From positions 45,001,454-45,065,453 of the forward strand of contig NC_030389.2 of NCBI RefSeq assembly GCF_001625215.2: 64,000 nt of DNA, written 5' to 3'. The DNA is from Daucus carota subsp. sativus. Its lineage: Eukaryota > Streptophyta > Magnoliopsida > Apiales > Apiaceae. Each line of letters begins with the position of its first letter. The stretch's first letter is position 1. This document shows, one piece after another, positions 35,263 to 47,400 of this stretch. A program made the position numbers and the translations under genes. The notes below the pieces were generated by a model. That model made no database searches and was not told the origin of the DNA. It saw nothing but the letters and a program-made list of their open reading frames with translations.

Positions 35263-36487
35263 AGCAATGTTTGCTAACTCCTCAAAATAGCTTTTTGAGC
35301 CCAAACCTATATTTCAATCTGCTAAGTATTAAACACTAACATTAACGGACTGAAATGGTCAAATCTCTGAAACACCCCAAACTTGTAATTTTACCCCAAA
35401 CCTCTAACTTTCAAACACGGCCAACGATATTTGTAATTCCAGCTCATCTGGACGGCAGAGTTTGTAAATGGCAAGAGAGCATGACATCTGAACCTTTCAC
35501 TGATTTGTTCTCTTTCATTTGCTATTTTATGTTCTCTTGTATTCCTTTACCTCCAAGTTTGTAAAATCCAAACATAAAATAAGCAACAATAAGCAACATC
35601 TGAGCTCACTCTCTAAACAGAGCTATATATTAAACGATTGACAGAACCCAGAGGCATGCAGACAAACCAAAGTCCATTTAGATTAATCATTGTTAATATA
35701 GTTGTTGAACTGTCCTGATTGTCAGTATTAGTGGACTTTTTTGGATCCATGCAAGCAATTAGTTTATCAAAACTTTTAGCCTATATAATCATCTTCACCC
35801 CCTAATAACGTTTACAATCATTTTTAATTTTCTCATCTGATATCTTCGATCTGCAGTCTGAAAAAATGGATTCACAAAGTTCTCCAACTACAGTACCCTC
35901 TCCTGCTCTGAATTCAGCTCTTACTTGGGATGTTTTCTTAAGCTACCGCGGTCCTGAAACCGGGCCAAAATTTACGGCTCATTTATACGCTGCACTAGAT
36001 CGTCACAGAATTAAAACATATAAGGATGATTATAAGCTACGCCAGGGAGAAGTTATCGCAGAGGCATTGAAAAGAGCAATAAAATCATCCAAGATTTACG
36101 TTGTTGTCTTCTCTGAAGATTATGCTTCTTCTCCGTGGTGCCTGGACGAGCTGGTAGATATTGTCAGTTTTCATGAAAAAGAGGAGAGGCTGATTATTCC
36201 TGTGTTTTACCATATTGATCCATCTATTGTGCGACATGCTAATATAGGAAAAGAAGAAGAAGGAAGTAGTGTATATGAAAAAGCTCTTCAACTTCATGCT
36301 AAAGGGTATTACAAGAATGAAGAGCAGAGAGTGAAAAGCTGGCTCTATGCACTAAAAGTAGCCGCTAACATTTCAGGAAATCATATATGCGAAAAAAACA
36401 GGTATTTTTTACACACTCAACAAGTTTGATCTTTTTTTTTTTGCCCTCTATCTCTTTCGATCTTTTAAAACATATCTTATTGATTGG

Positions 36488-36590
36488 GTTGAGAGTAACT
36501 TGGTGATAAAGTTATACTTCATTCGTCCTTAAGGTCTTGGTTCGATTCTCACCTATATCAAAAATTCAGGTATAGTTTAATAAAAAAACA
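36488..36590 (+). repeat. SINE-like fragment in intron 1 of TNL-D
   Basis: A possible A-box region ('gttgagagtaacttggtg') is followed by a B-box-like 'ggttcgattctc' and then T/A-rich sequence, as in tRNA-derived SINEs. It is short and decayed and lies just before the Mutator-like element. Confidence 0.3.
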
Positions 36591-36604
36591 TATCTTATTG
36601 TATA

Positions 36605-37491
36605 GAGTAAATTTCAGGAGTGTGGCTACATTTTACACCGATTCACAAAAATGTGGCTGAATTTTAAAATTCGCAAAAATGTGGCTGAAGTTCAACTCCG
36701 CCTTTTAAAATCTTGGCTACCGTTAAGTCCGTTAGTTTTCAACCGTTAACTCATTTAAAAAACAAAAATTGAAATGGGTAGTTACGTAAAAACACAAAAT
36801 AAGCAGAATTAGGAATTCTCTTCCCTTTCCCAGCCAACTTCTCTCTTTCTCGCTGCCGGCTGTTGGGATGGAACTCTCTGCCCAGATATGTACACACGAG
36901 ATCTCCCCCAGTCTTCCCCCAACTTGCTATCCCTTCCTACTCCCTCATATTTCTTGCCTCATCACCACCATCGGCAGCGACTTTGCCGCCTACACACACA
37001 ATTCACCCAATGTCTCCACAACACAAATCATACATTAAGAACTCCTCTTTCCACCAACTCCCTTATACCCAATTAGTCCACAAAATATACCCATCTCACC
37101 TCTCTGTTCTTGGTGATTTTTTATCGCAACAGATGCCACAAAAGAGACAGAGCGTCGAGTTTCTTTCGGTTATAATAGTTGAAATTCATGATGAATATGA
37201 GCTGAAGTCTGTGTGTGTGAGCTCTTCTGCTCTTGTGCGTGTAATTATGAATTGAAGGAGAGAGAAATATGTGAAAGTTAGAGTTTTGTTTCACAGAAGA
37301 AGAATTTTTGATTATTTTTTTAATAAATTACAATTATACCCTCTCTTCCGTTACTCCCGTTAAGCTCTATTTAACGGCAGCCAAAATTTTGAAACGTGAA
37401 GTCGAACTTTAGCCACTTTTTTGCGAATTTTAAAATTCAGTCACATTTTTGCGAATCGGTGTAAAAAGGAGCCACACCCCTGAAATTTACT
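36605..37491. mobile_element. Mutator-like element with long TIRs and 9-bp target duplication
   Basis: The 887-bp element starts 'gagtaaatttcagg' and ends 'cctgaaatttactc'. Inverted similarity extends about 130 bases inward (shared 'ttacaccgattc', 'gaattttaaaattcgcaaaa'). It is flanked by identical 9-mers 'tattgtata' at 36596-36604 and 37492-37500, diagnostic of the Mutator superfamily. No MURA transposase is present. The GC-richer interior (about 36830-37260) is unlike the flanks and may be captured host DNA; I do not recognise a protein in it. It lies in intron 1 of TNL-D. Confidence 0.85.
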
Positions 37492-39274
37492 CTATTGTAT
37501 ATCAAATATAATTATGAATAGTTTTCTAATATCAAAGCTGTTACATTCAGAAATTAAAAGTAACTGCTTGTTTATGGTGTTACATTTAGAAATTAAAAGC
37601 AACTGCTTGTTTATGGTGATCTCTAAACTAATTAAAGAAAAACAATAATTTCAAAAAATTGTAGGCTCTCCAGAATTATTACTAAAATTTAATAATATGA
37701 GATTGTGTTTGAAAACATATAATTCATTTTAATTTATGAATTAGAAATATATGATTTATCATTTCAAATTCTCAAATTAATATAAGAATTTAAATGTTTA
37801 GGAAATAAAATGAAATGAGAGTTCAATGCTTTTGTTTGACCGGCCATAAAATAATTTTTCATAGTATATTTAATTATATATAAGAAAAATTATAAACATC
37901 TTTTATAAAACAAATATTTTGTCCACGTGTCAAATTCTCTTCCCCTTCAACAAATAATAATGATAAAGAAAAAAGCATTAAAAGCGTGGTAAATTTTTTT
38001 AAGAGATTATATTTGATATTAATGGAAATTGTTTGCAGAGAGGAACCTGATGTTATAGAAAAAATTATTGCTGAAATTTTACCAAAGATAAATCCCAAGA
38101 GTTTTAATGAGAAAACCGTGGGCTTAGAGAGTCGTATTGCGAGTATAGTAGCAATATTGAGCAGCGGACATTCAATAAGTGTCACTAAAATTGGTATACA
38201 TGGTATGGGTGGAGTTGGGAAAACAACTCTTGCTCGAGCTGTGTTTGACGAAATATATCTAGACTTCAAAGGCAGTTGCTTCTTGGCCAATGTCACGGCA
38301 AATGCTGGCACATATGAAGGAATGAAGTGTTTACAGAAGCAACTTCTTAATGATGTTCTTCTTCAAAATGAAAAGGATGTTAAAGATGTTGCCAGCGGGA
38401 AAAAGTTGATAGAAACTAAATTAGCGGACCAAAAAATTCTGGTTGTTATTGATGATTTAAACCACTCTGATCAGCTTGAATCATTTGGAGTAAAGTCGTT
38501 TGGTCATGGGAGTGTTGTCATCATAACTACAAGGGAGGAACATATACTGAAATATTTTGAGATAAAAACTGAACATCGATACATGGTAGAGAAGTTGGGT
38601 CGTGAAGAGTCGCTCATACTTTTTCAACAACATGCATTTCGATTTGGTTATGTAGATGATGCTCTAATGAAATTGTCTAACGACATTCTATCATTGGCTG
38701 ATGGGCTTCCATTGGCTCTGAAGGTTTTTGGCTCCTTTTTGTGTACGAAATACGAGTTTGAAGAATGGGAAGAATTCATTGAAAGACTCAAAGAATCTCC
38801 TAACAGAGAAATTCAGGATAGCCTTCTAGTTAGCTTTAAAGCTATTGACAGTGATCTTCAGAAAATGTTTCTCGACATTGCTTGTTTTTTCATTGGGTGG
38901 ACCAAAGAAAGGGTGTTTCAAATATTGGAGACTTACTATTCCTATGTAAAGGTGAAAATCAATGATTTGAAGGGAAAATGTTTACTAACAATCGATGATA
39001 AAAATGTATTGCAAATGCATGATCTTCTTCGAGACATGGGAATGCAAGTTGCACGTAACAATTCTCCGGGTAATCCAGAAAAATATAACAGGCTCTGGCT
39101 TTCTACAGATATAGAGCATGTGTTAGACGGATGAGACCAAGGTAATTTCAATATATACATACCCAGAATAACAACTAAACTATCTTTACTTTTTTAGATT
39201 TAATTATAAAATACTTCTTCCGTTTTGAAATATAAGCCCCATATTTATCTTTTTTACTGTATAGTTAAAATCAT

Positions 39275-39852
39275 TACTCCCTGTGTCCTATTCAATTTCA
39301 TACATTTTTTTGACTCGACACACATTTTAATGCTCTTAGAGCATTTCCAAGGGTTAAAAACTCTTAGCAAAATATCTATGTGTCATCCCATGTGTCATCT
39401 AAGTGGCACTTTTAAATGATATGTAAAAAAAAAATACACTCCAACCATCACCCTTTAGCAAAAAGAATATAGATAATCATGTTTGATTCAATAGATTTAT
39501 TGAACTAGGAAAGCTACTATGTATAACACCATTGGAGTGTATATCTCTCCTGTTAGCAAAAAACTTGTATAATCAATTTACATAATCATTATAGCTAATA
39601 ATTTTGGATATCACCCTTGGAGTTGCTCTTATAAAGTATAGTTCCATAACTTTTATATTTAGAATAAAAAAAGAGTAAAAACTTAACATTTTATTTTTTA
39701 TTCACGAAAAAAATCTTAAAAATAAGTATAAAACTATACTTTATATGTTGAGCAACGAAAAAACGTACGGAATTTAATGAGACAGAGGGAGTATTAAAGT
39801 GCTTGTCGCGTCCTTGTCCCAATGTATACAGCTCAGGAAAACGGAGGGAGTA
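39275..39852. mobile_element. Stowaway-like MITE complex in intron 2 of TNL-D
   Basis: It opens 'TActccctgtgtccta' and has two successive right ends, 'cagagggagTA' near 39795 and 'cggagggagTA' at 39852. Its body matches the intact copy at 48358-48612 ('catttcaatgctcttataaa'). The two right ends suggest one copy inserted in another, and a Harbinger-type MITE is nested inside. Confidence 0.75.
39336..39631. mobile_element. PIF/Harbinger-like MITE nested in the Stowaway MITE
   Basis: The termini 'gagcatttccaa' and 'ttggagttgctc' are inverted, flanked by TTA on both sides (39336-39338 and 39629-39631). Removing it restores the host MITE sequence 'tgctcttataaagtatagtt', as seen uninterrupted at 48415-48450. 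The order of insertion is therefore clear. Confidence 0.8.
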
Positions 39853-40044
39853 TTTATTTTAAAAAATAAATGAAAATATATTATTAGTATTATAATTTGA
39901 AGGAAGAAAATTTTAAAAAATAATTTTAAGAATACAGTCAAAATACTTATAGTTATAAATGTGTGTTAAAAAATAAAATCGCATGTATTTCAAAATGGAG
40001 TATATTAAGGGCTTTTTTCATAACTGCATAACCTCTTAAATTTG

Positions 40045-40296
40045 TTTACAAAAATACGACTTGCAACTTATGCAACCTCATTTGCAACAACATATGCTAC
40101 AGTTGCAAATGAGAAATTAATTTGCAACTTCCGGAAGAAATACGACTTGCATTTTCCGCAACCTTGTTTGCAACGCTATTTGCAACAGTTGCAAATGAGA
40201 AATTTCATTTGCAACTAATTATGCAACTTCATTTGTAACAGTTGCAAACTGATGTTGCAAATGAGGTTGCAGAAGTTGCAAGTCGTATTTTTATAA
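40045..40296. repeat. Foldback element made of 'ttgcaac' motifs
   Basis: 'aaaaatacgacttgcaact' near 40050 pairs with 'agttgcaagtcgtattttt' near 40275, and the interior alternates ttgcaac and gttgcaa many times. The whole could fold into a long hairpin. It precedes the degraded third-exon acceptor of TNL-D. Confidence 0.7.
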
Positions 40297-41175
40297 ATAA
40301 TTTGAAAAAAAAAATGTATTTTAAAAAAAATTTCAACTAGACAGTATTTTTGTAAATAATTTGTAATAAGTTAGTATATTTATAAATATTCCTATTAACA
40401 TTTGCATTTGTTATCGGGCATTAACATATAATGTGAAGAATTGGAGGCTGTTGAAGGTATTTACCACAGGATGGAGAAATTCAAATGGGAATTAGCTCCA
40501 ATTTTGGACCAGAGATTCCCACTAACATTGGAAACTCTCAAAAAGATGAAAAAATTAAGATTTCTTCATCTAATTGATTTCCGAAATCCATACGGAAGTT
40601 TTGACAACTCATTCAAAGATCTAAGGTGGCTGTATTGGGAGCGGTGTCCTTTACAATACTTTCCGCCCGAATTCAAACCTATAAATCTTGGAATGCTTGA
40701 ATTAAGATTCAGCCAATTGAGAACTATGGAGCTCAGCATGGTACGTGATGAGAGATTATATTTTTTCTGATTTTTTGATTATTTTTGTGTCTTTAATTTT
40801 ATTATGTCATGCAATCTTTTCTTAACAAATAAAATAGATTTTAATTGATAATTAAATATTTTTTATTATTTCAAAAATAATAATATTATACATATCAAAG
40901 TAGATTAGATATTTTTTTTTGTTTATAACTATATATTTATTTGAATTTTTACAAGAGTTACCTTTTTATTGCACTACATCTTATTTCCCTAAATTTGTAC
41001 ACAGATTATTTCCCTAATTTACTTTTTAAATTTTTTATAAATAAAAGTTTCTTGCTAAATTTTTACTTGTAAAAACAAAAATTAAAATAAATTATAGTTA
41101 CCGGATCAATTCAGCAAGCTCGAGTATATTCATGTTTTTGGTTTAGTTGAAGCCTTCATTCACTGACTTTTACAG

Positions 41176-44100
41176 GTTTTCCAGAAGTTAAAGATTCTGA
41201 ATATGGCATATTCTCAGTATTTAGTGACGACTCCAGATTTCAACATGTTACCATCTCTGGTTGATTTAAGTTTTGAATATTGCACAGCCTTGAAGCAGAT
41301 ACATAGATCAATTGGAAGGTTGGCAAGGCTTGTTTCCCTAAATTTAGTGGATTGTTCGAAGCTAGCAAGTCTTCCCGAAACTATTGGCAACTTGAAAGCA
41401 CTGAAGCATCTTAATCTTTGCCGGTGTGTAAGTCTGGAAAAATTGCCTGAAGAATTGGTGAACATGGAATCCTTGGAAAACCTCCACATAAATATGGCAG
41501 GTCTTAAAAACTTACCACATTCGATCCATTTGCTCAGTAACCTTATTGAGTTGGATGTAGCACATAACTCAGAACTTATGACTCTTCCGGACAACATTTG
41601 CAAGCTAAGATCATTGAAAGTTCTGGATGTTTCTGCATGCAAAAATCTGAAAGCATTGCCAGGAGATTTGGGTGATATTACATCCCTAAGAGTGCTAAGG
41701 ATGACGGCAACAAGTGTTTCAGATTTACCGGGTTCGATAGGAAATCTTAGTAACCTTGTTGAACTGAGATTAGATCGCAACCCCAACCTCGAAAGTCTTC
41801 CAGACACAATATGCAATCTGAGATCATTGGAAATCTTAAGTATTGGCAGTTGTGAAAAGATTAAAGAATTGCCAGGTCAGATGTGGAAGATTACAAGCTT
41901 AAGAGTGCTAACTTTAAGACGTACTACAATGTTAAAAGTGGAATTAAACCAAATTCCAATATCGTTAGAGATGCTGGATCTTTCTTATAATGCTTTCACC
42001 GCGCTGCCACTCGGTATCAGTCGGCTCACGAACCTGGAATGTCTTCAGGTTGAAGGATGTAGTGAACTCTTGTCCATTGAAGAACTTCCTCCTAATCTGG
42101 AAAAGCTATGTGCATATGGTTGTCCATATATGACTCTTAAACAATTAGAGATACTGAAGCTTACAAGTTTTAGTGGTCTACAAGTGATTGTAGATTAATG
42201 CACTTCTGTTAAAGCAATTGATTTACAGCGTGCAGAAGACTTGTGCACTCTGTATATTTGTGCGCTAAATCAATTACTCAACTTAATTCATCCTTGAATT
42301 TCATTTGTAAATTAATTTCTGTTAAAACAGTTGATTTAGTTCATTTAATTTTAAATATGGTGGAGTTTTAATATTTTTCTTTGACTAGGGTAAACTTGAA
42401 TATGTTTTTCGTTGTTTAACTGTTTTTTAGGATAAATTTTACAACAGACTTGTTCTGAATTCCAGAATATTATCAGAATTCATCTTGGGATGGAAATGCA
42501 TTTGCCAAATTGGATGAGTTAGTTCATTATATAATTTTGAATCAAGAAGAAAAGCTCGTCTAAATTTGACACCAAGTACATCAAACAAATTCTTCGGTAC
42601 AATCATCTGCTTATACAAAGCAACATCAATCATTTCAATAAAGGTTGAAATCATGAAATGTTGATTTTAATTTTTAAGTGATGACACTAATCTTGAAACT
42701 CTTCGAGACAAAACATACAATCTGAGGATCAATTAAAATTTTAATAATTCGAAATTGTGCGAAGCTTAAAGTGAAATCAAGCCAAATTTCATTATCATTA
42801 AAGACGTTGGATCTTTCTCAGAATGTTTTCACTGTGATTGATCCACCGTCTTTGATGATAATGAAATTGGCTTGATTTCACGTTAAGCTTCGACAATTTA
42901 GAATTATAAAATTTTTAAATGATCTCAGATTGTATTTAGTGTCCGGAAGAGTTTCAAGATTAGTGTCATCACTTAATATCAGCATTTCAAGATTTCAACT
43001 TTTATCGAAATGATAGATGTTGCTTTGTATAAGCAGAGGATTGAACCCAAAAAATTGTTTCACATACTTGGTGTCAACAAGCTTTTCTTCTTTATTCAAA
43101 ATTATATAATGGACTAGCCCATCCAACTTTGGCAAATACATTTCCATGGATCCCAAGATGAATTGTTATAACATTCTCGAATCTAGAACAAGCCTGTTGT
43201 AGAATTTATCATACAAAAACAGTTGAACAACGAAAATCATATTCAAGATTACGCTAGTCAAAGAAAAATATAAAAGCTCCGCTATATTTAAAAATTAAAT
43301 GAACTAAATCAACTGCTCTAACAGAAACTAATTTACAAATCAAATTCAAGGATTAATTAAGTACAGTAACTGATTTAGTGCACAATATACAGAGTGCACA
43401 AGTCTTCTGCACTCTGTAAACGAATTGCTTTAACAGAAGTGCGTTAAAATAAACCTTGAATCAATTCTAGACCACTAAAACTCGGATGGACAATGACGTG
43501 CATATAGCTTTTTCAGATTTGGAGGAAGTTCTTCAACGGACAAGAGTTTACTACATCCTTCAACATCAAGATATTCCAGGTTCGCTAGCCGACTGATACC
43601 GAGTGGCAGCGCGGTGAAAGCATTATAAGAAAGGATCCAGTGTCTTTAATGATATTGGAATTTGGCTTGATTCCACTTTTAACATTGTAGTACGGCTTAA
43701 ATTTAGCTCTCTTAAGCTTGTAATCTTCCACATCTGGCCTGGCAATTCTTTAAGCTGTTCACAACCGCCAAGACTTAAGATTTCCAATGATCTCAGACTG
43801 CATATTGTGTCTGGAAGAGTTTCGAGGTTGCGGTTACCATCTAATCTCAGTTCAACAAGGTTACTTAGATTTCCTATCGAACCCGGTAACTCTGAAACAC
43901 CTGTTTTCTCCATACGTAGCACTCTTAGGGATGTAATATCACCCAAATCTTGGGGCAATGCTTTCAGATTTTTGCATGCAGTAACATCCAGAAGTTTTAA
44001 TGATCTTAGCTTGCAAATGTTGTCCGGAAGAGTTATAAGTTCCGAGAAATCTGCATATAACTCAACAAGGTTACCTAGCAAATGGATCGACTGTGGTAAG

Positions 44101-44435
44101 TTTTTAAGACCTGCACTACGTAAGTTGAGGCTTTCCAAAGATTCAATGTTCCCCAAATTTTCAGGCAATTTTTCCAACCTTCTACACTCCTGAAGATTAA
44201 GATGCTTCAGTGCTTTCAAGTTGCCAATAGTTTCGGGAAGACTTGCTAGCTCCCAACAACCCCCTAAATCTAGGGAAAGAAGCCCCGCCAACCTTCCAAT
44301 TGATCTGTGTATCTGCTTCAAGGTTACGCAACTTCCAAAACTTAAATCTACCAAAGATGGTAACATGTTGAAATCTGGAGTCGTCTCTAAATAGTAAGAA
44401 CGTTCCATTTTCAGAATCTTTAACTTCTGGAAAAC
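41176..44435. repeat. Inverted duplication joining the 3' ends of TNL-D and TNL-E
   Basis: The arms mirror each other about a centre near 42838. LRR exon D (41176-42198) faces LRR exon E (44435-43445); the LRR-like relic 42205-42240 faces 43400-43440; the C-JID relic 42441-42660 faces 43015-43190. The innermost arms at 42780-42835 and 42845-42895 ('cattatcattaaagacg' against 'gtctttgatgataatg') nearly touch. Each arm is about 1.6 kb. Confidence 0.9.
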
Positions 44436-47400
44436 CTGTAAAAGTCGATGAATGAAGGTTTCAACTCCAACCAAAAACATGAAACTCGAGCGTGCTGAAT
44501 TGATCTAGTAACCATATAATTTACTTTTAAATTATTTTTTTCAAAAAAGAATTTGGTATGAAAATTTTATTTATAAAAAGTTTTAAAAAGTAAGTTAAAG
44601 AAATAGACTCTGTACAAAGTTAACTAACTCATCTAATTTAATTTAAGATGGAGGAAGCAGTTTTAAACTCTCCCTGAAAATTATAATATATTAATCTTAT
44701 TTCCAAAAGAAGACAAAACATTAGCTTTCCAAAATTGTAATGCGAAGAATTTTTAATAATATTAATAATCAATAAATTTATACTTTATAATTATTTTTGT
44801 CACTCAAAAAATATTATAATAAATTTGTATGTCGATAAATTATTAATTTATAAAGAAGGATTACGTAACTTCATTGTTCCGTACCATCATGACTTTAATG
44901 TATAACTTATATGAAAACTAAAATAAATATCTTTGCATCACATACCATAGGGAGCTCCATAGTTATCAAATTGCTGTATCTCAGTGTAAGTACTCCAAGA
45001 TTTATGGGTTTGAAATCAGGCGGAAAATGTTGTAAAGGACACCACTGCCAAAATAGCCACCTTAGATCTCTGAATGTTTTATCAAAGCTTCCAGTTGGAT
45101 TTAGGAAACCCATTAGATGAAGAAATCTTAAATTTTTCATCTTTTTGAATGTTTCTGTTGTTAGTTGGAGTTCCTCTAATATCGCGTCTTCCTCGTAAAT
45201 ACCTTCCTCTTGGTAGTAAATACCTTCAACTGCCTCCATTTCTGCACACTGTATGTTAATGTTGGAGAACAAATGTTAATATATTCCATTTTGAAGTACA
45301 TGCCATTTTTGTTTTTGATACACATTTCCAAGTGTTTTGACTTTATTGTTAAAATTATTATTTTGAAAATTTTCTTTTTAAATTTACAATACTAATCATA
45401 TATTTTCATTCAAAATAAATTTAAAAATAATGATTTTAACTATTCCTTCAAAAGAAGAATGTGACTGATATATAATTAAATTTATAATACTAAGAAAGAG
45501 TAGGGTAATGAACCACATACATGCATACATTAAAATTACCAAAATTACCTCGTTCTCCTCTGTCAACACACGCTTTATATCAATATTCTGCCAGAGCCTG
45601 CTATGTTTTGCTGGATTACTTGGAGACTTGTTTTGTGCAACTTTCCTTCCCATCTCCCTGAGAAGATCATGCATATGCAACTCATTATTATCAATTGTTA
45701 GTAAACATCTTCCCTTCAAATTGTTGATTTTCACATTTACACAGGGATAATAAGTCTCCAATATTTCAAAGACCCTTTCTTTCTGCCACCCAATGAAAAA
45801 ACAAGCAATGTCAAGGAACATTTTCTTCAGCTGAGAGCCATCAATAGCATTATAGCTAATTACAAGTCTATCCTCAATTTTTTTGTCTGGAGTTTCTTTC
45901 AGATCCTCAATGTATTCTATCCACTCGTCAGCCTCGTATTTTGTACGCACAACCGAGCCATAAATCTGCAGAGCCAATGGAAGCCCATCAGCCAATGCCA
46001 GTATGTCGTTGGACAATTTCTTTAGAGTGTCAGAATCAAATCGAAATGGAAGACCATGATCAGCCAAAATATCGTTAGAAAATTCCTTGAGAGTGTTGTC
46101 TGGCTCAGAACCAAATCCAAATGCATGTTTTTGAAATAGTTTGAGCGACTCTATTCGACCCAACGTATCTACCATGTGTAGATGTTCAGTTTTTACCCCA
46201 GAGTATTCCAGGATATCTTTATGCCTTGTAGTTATGATGACAACACTGTCATGAACAAACGAATTTACTCCCAAAGATTCAAATGGACCAGAGTCAGTTA
46301 AATCATCGATAACAACTAGAATCTTTTGGTCTTTTAATCTAGTTTCTATTAACCTTTTCCCATCAACAACATCATTAACATCCTTTTCATTTTGAAGAAG
46401 AATTTCATTAAGAAGTTGCTGCTGTAAGCGCTTCATGCCTTCATCTGTGCCTGAATTTGCGGTTACATTTGCCAGGAAGCAACTGCCTTTGAAGCCGAGA
46501 TGTATTTTATCAAACACAGCTCGGGCAAGAGTTGTTTTGCCAACTCCACCCATACCATATATACCAACTTTCGTGGCACCACTGCTCAACATTACTTCTA
46601 TCCTCTCAATACTACAATCCAAGCCTACAGTTGTCTCATTAAAACTCTTGGGTTTTGTCCTCGGTAATATTTCAGCAACAATTTTTTCGATTGCATCAGG
46701 TTCCTCTCTGCAATGAATTCTTTCTTATATCAAATAGAATATGCTAAATATATAATCTGTATTATTAATTAATACTTTTTGCTGAAGTTGAACAAAAGCT
46801 AGAAGTTGAATATGTTTATAACAACAAACATGTATTTGTCTTATAATGGATGTTCAGAAAATTCTTATATATTAAATATTTTATAAGAATTATTTATATT
46901 ATAATTAGAAATAGAGAATATAAAACCACTACTCTAAGTAATGAAGATAACTAGTGGACTAGTTATAAAATTATAATAGTCATCCAGTAGAGACCACAAT
47001 TTTTTAATCAAATTAGAAATTACCACATATTTTAATCAGTTCAAAAATATTAGAAATTATTTTAAGATCTACTTATGTGACAACAAAACATATATTTTTA
47101 TTTATAATATAATTGATGATATGCAATAATATACATTAAAGACAGAGATACATGGTAAAAGAAAATGGGGCGGGACTTGTTGAGTCATGAGTGTGTAAAA
47201 GAAAATTACTCCCCACTCTTATACATGTCCACCTTCAGAATTATGCATATTATGGAGATTTAATTTTCATAAAAAAAAAACCTTCATTTGGAGTCATATT
47301 TACTACATTGATCAAGTATAATATGTAAAATACAGTTGATTTTGATAATATAAATTAGAAATATTTGATATAAGTTGATCTTGAAAAGAAAAATAATAAA

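Larger units (their letters stand above)
32824..35865. promoter_or_regulatory. Divergent promoter region between TNL-C and TNL-D
   Basis: Two TNLs start 3.0 kb apart in opposite directions. Within the spacer, 33670-33915 and 34602-34850 are inverted copies of one block ('gatcgactggtggacttgag' against its complement). A TE lies between them, and a tandem duplicate of the TNL-D promoter is on the right. The rest of the spacer shows no other coding sequence. Short blocks such as 'ccactaatactgacaat' recur before other TNL starts and may be regulatory. Confidence 0.55.
35866..42660 (+). pseudogene. TNL-D: TIR-NBS-LRR with nonsense codon and lost splice acceptor
   Basis: Exons by homology: TIR 35866-36401, NB-ARC 38039-39141, linker 40432-40740, LRR 41176-42198, and a decayed C-JID exon about 42441-42660. 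TIR has WDVFLSYRGPETG and WCLDEL (Glu95); NB-ARC has GMGGVGKTT, LVVIDDL, GLPLAL, FLDIACFF and a QMHD version of MHD. Just before the NB-ARC donor one extra base relative to paralogues creates TGA at 39132-39134. The next acceptor, 'acatacag' in TNL-E, is 'acatataa' here. A nearby AG at 40437-40438 would restore the later frame but not remove the stop. A TIR-NBS product of about 543 aa remains possible. The LRR exon itself is open for 341 codons and stops at GLQVIVD. Introns hold a Mutator-like element, nested MITEs and a foldback repeat. Confidence 0.85.

Noticed and set aside
36863-37255. A 130-codon open frame
   Set aside because: It is inside the Mutator-like element, low in complexity, and no family is recognisable. 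Kept only as a hint of captured DNA.
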